This document shows positions 14,528 through 14,679 of a DNA stretch of 14,679 nt, piece by piece. The notes below the pieces were generated by a model. It ran no database searches, had not been told where the DNA came from, and saw only the letters and a program-made list of their open reading frames with translations. Numbering within the stretch: position 1 is the stretch's first letter; each line of letters opens with the position of its first letter. The stretch is from an uncultured Collinsella sp. (GTDB taxonomy: Bacteria > Actinomycetota > Coriobacteriia > Coriobacteriales > Coriobacteriaceae): NCBI GenBank assembly GCA_900767675.1, contig CAAFZX010000001.1, positions 1 to 14,679 of the forward strand. The letters run 5' to 3'. The position numbers and the translations under genes are program-made.

Positions 14528-14561
14528 GAGGAACAACAACGACTCGAACAAAGTGACGGCA

Positions 14562-14590
14562 GGGAGGGTCTCCGGGGCTGGGGGCGGGGG
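14562..14590 (+). other. Putative G-quadruplex motif
   Basis: Five tracts of three or more G (14562-14564, 14566-14568, 14574-14577, 14580-14584, 14586-14590) are separated by 1, 5, 2 and 1 bases, meeting the usual G3+N1-7 pattern on the plus strand. The last tract forms the left edge of the palindrome at 14587. Confidence 0.5.
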
Positions 14591-14679
14591 TTAAGTTTGT
14601 CGCGAGTTCCGCACGCAAAGGAAAGCACTTAATGTGCTTTCCGTCTTGCGCAGGACTGTAGAGCAGCAAACTTAACCCC
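14587..14679. repeat. 93-bp palindromic element, reaching the window edge
   Basis: Terminal inverted arms GGGGTTAAGTTTG (14587-14599) and CAAACTTAACCCC (14667-14679) pair perfectly over 13 bp. A central stem GGAAAGCAC / GTGCTTTCC (14620-14628 / 14634-14642) has a 5-nt loop, with further imperfect pairing of CGCAA / TTGCG outside it. The base before the left arm is also G, so the pairing may extend past the window end. No gene is supported inside. Confidence 0.65.

Noticed and set aside
14388..14669. 93-codon minus-strand open frame in the 3' tail
   Set aside because: It runs through a terminator, hairpins, the G-rich tract and a palindrome. The apparent protein is what those repeats would encode by chance.

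Overview
The window is GC-rich (roughly 60%), with strong purine-rich ribosome-binding sites and short intergenic gaps. The proteins most resemble those of anaerobic gut Actinobacteria of the Coriobacteriia. A Collinsella-like genome is my best guess, judged from protein style and the GC-rich palindromic intergenic repeats. It is a recognition call, not a computed one.

Layout. (1) Bases 1-918 hold nearly all of a carbamate kinase whose first few codons lie before the window, followed by an intrinsic terminator. (2) Bases 1025-1295 are a 271-bp element bounded by perfect 28-bp inverted repeats and containing three hairpin units on an exact 62-bp period. (3) The only convincing minus-strand gene (1293-2327) encodes a membrane-anchored C39-like cysteine peptidase; its stop codon lies inside the element's right arm. 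(4) A 360-bp divergent gap leads into an APC-family amino acid permease and a binuclear-metal amidohydrolase of the dipeptidase/imidazolonepropionase-like type, plausibly an uptake-and-cleavage pair. (5) Bases 5666-7824 encode a LytS-type histidine kinase and a LytTR response regulator. (6) A zinc-dependent phospholipase C-like protein and a UMF1-type MFS transporter follow, separated by a 67-bp palindromic element. (7) Bases 10524-13840 form a glycosyltransferase - histidine kinase - LytTR regulator operon; the kinase and regulator are paralogues of the first pair. (8) A YfcE/MJ0936-type metallophosphoesterase (13937-14404) and a palindrome- and G-rich tail close the window.

How it fits together. 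The central theme is a pair of related LytS/LytTR two-component systems within 8.2 kb. Both kinases have only two predicted membrane helices in front of a GAF-like region, where classical LytS proteins carry a multi-helix 5TMR-LYT domain. The second pair is translationally coupled to a glycosyltransferase by a 4-nt overlap, which points to envelope or surface-glycan control, though the signals and targets are unknown. Both operons have an intrinsic terminator so close to the first start codon that ordinary promoters are hard to place downstream of it, so readthrough or attenuation is possible. Three different palindromic elements (1025-1295, 8888-8954, 14587-14679) make the intergenic regions the least explained part of the window.
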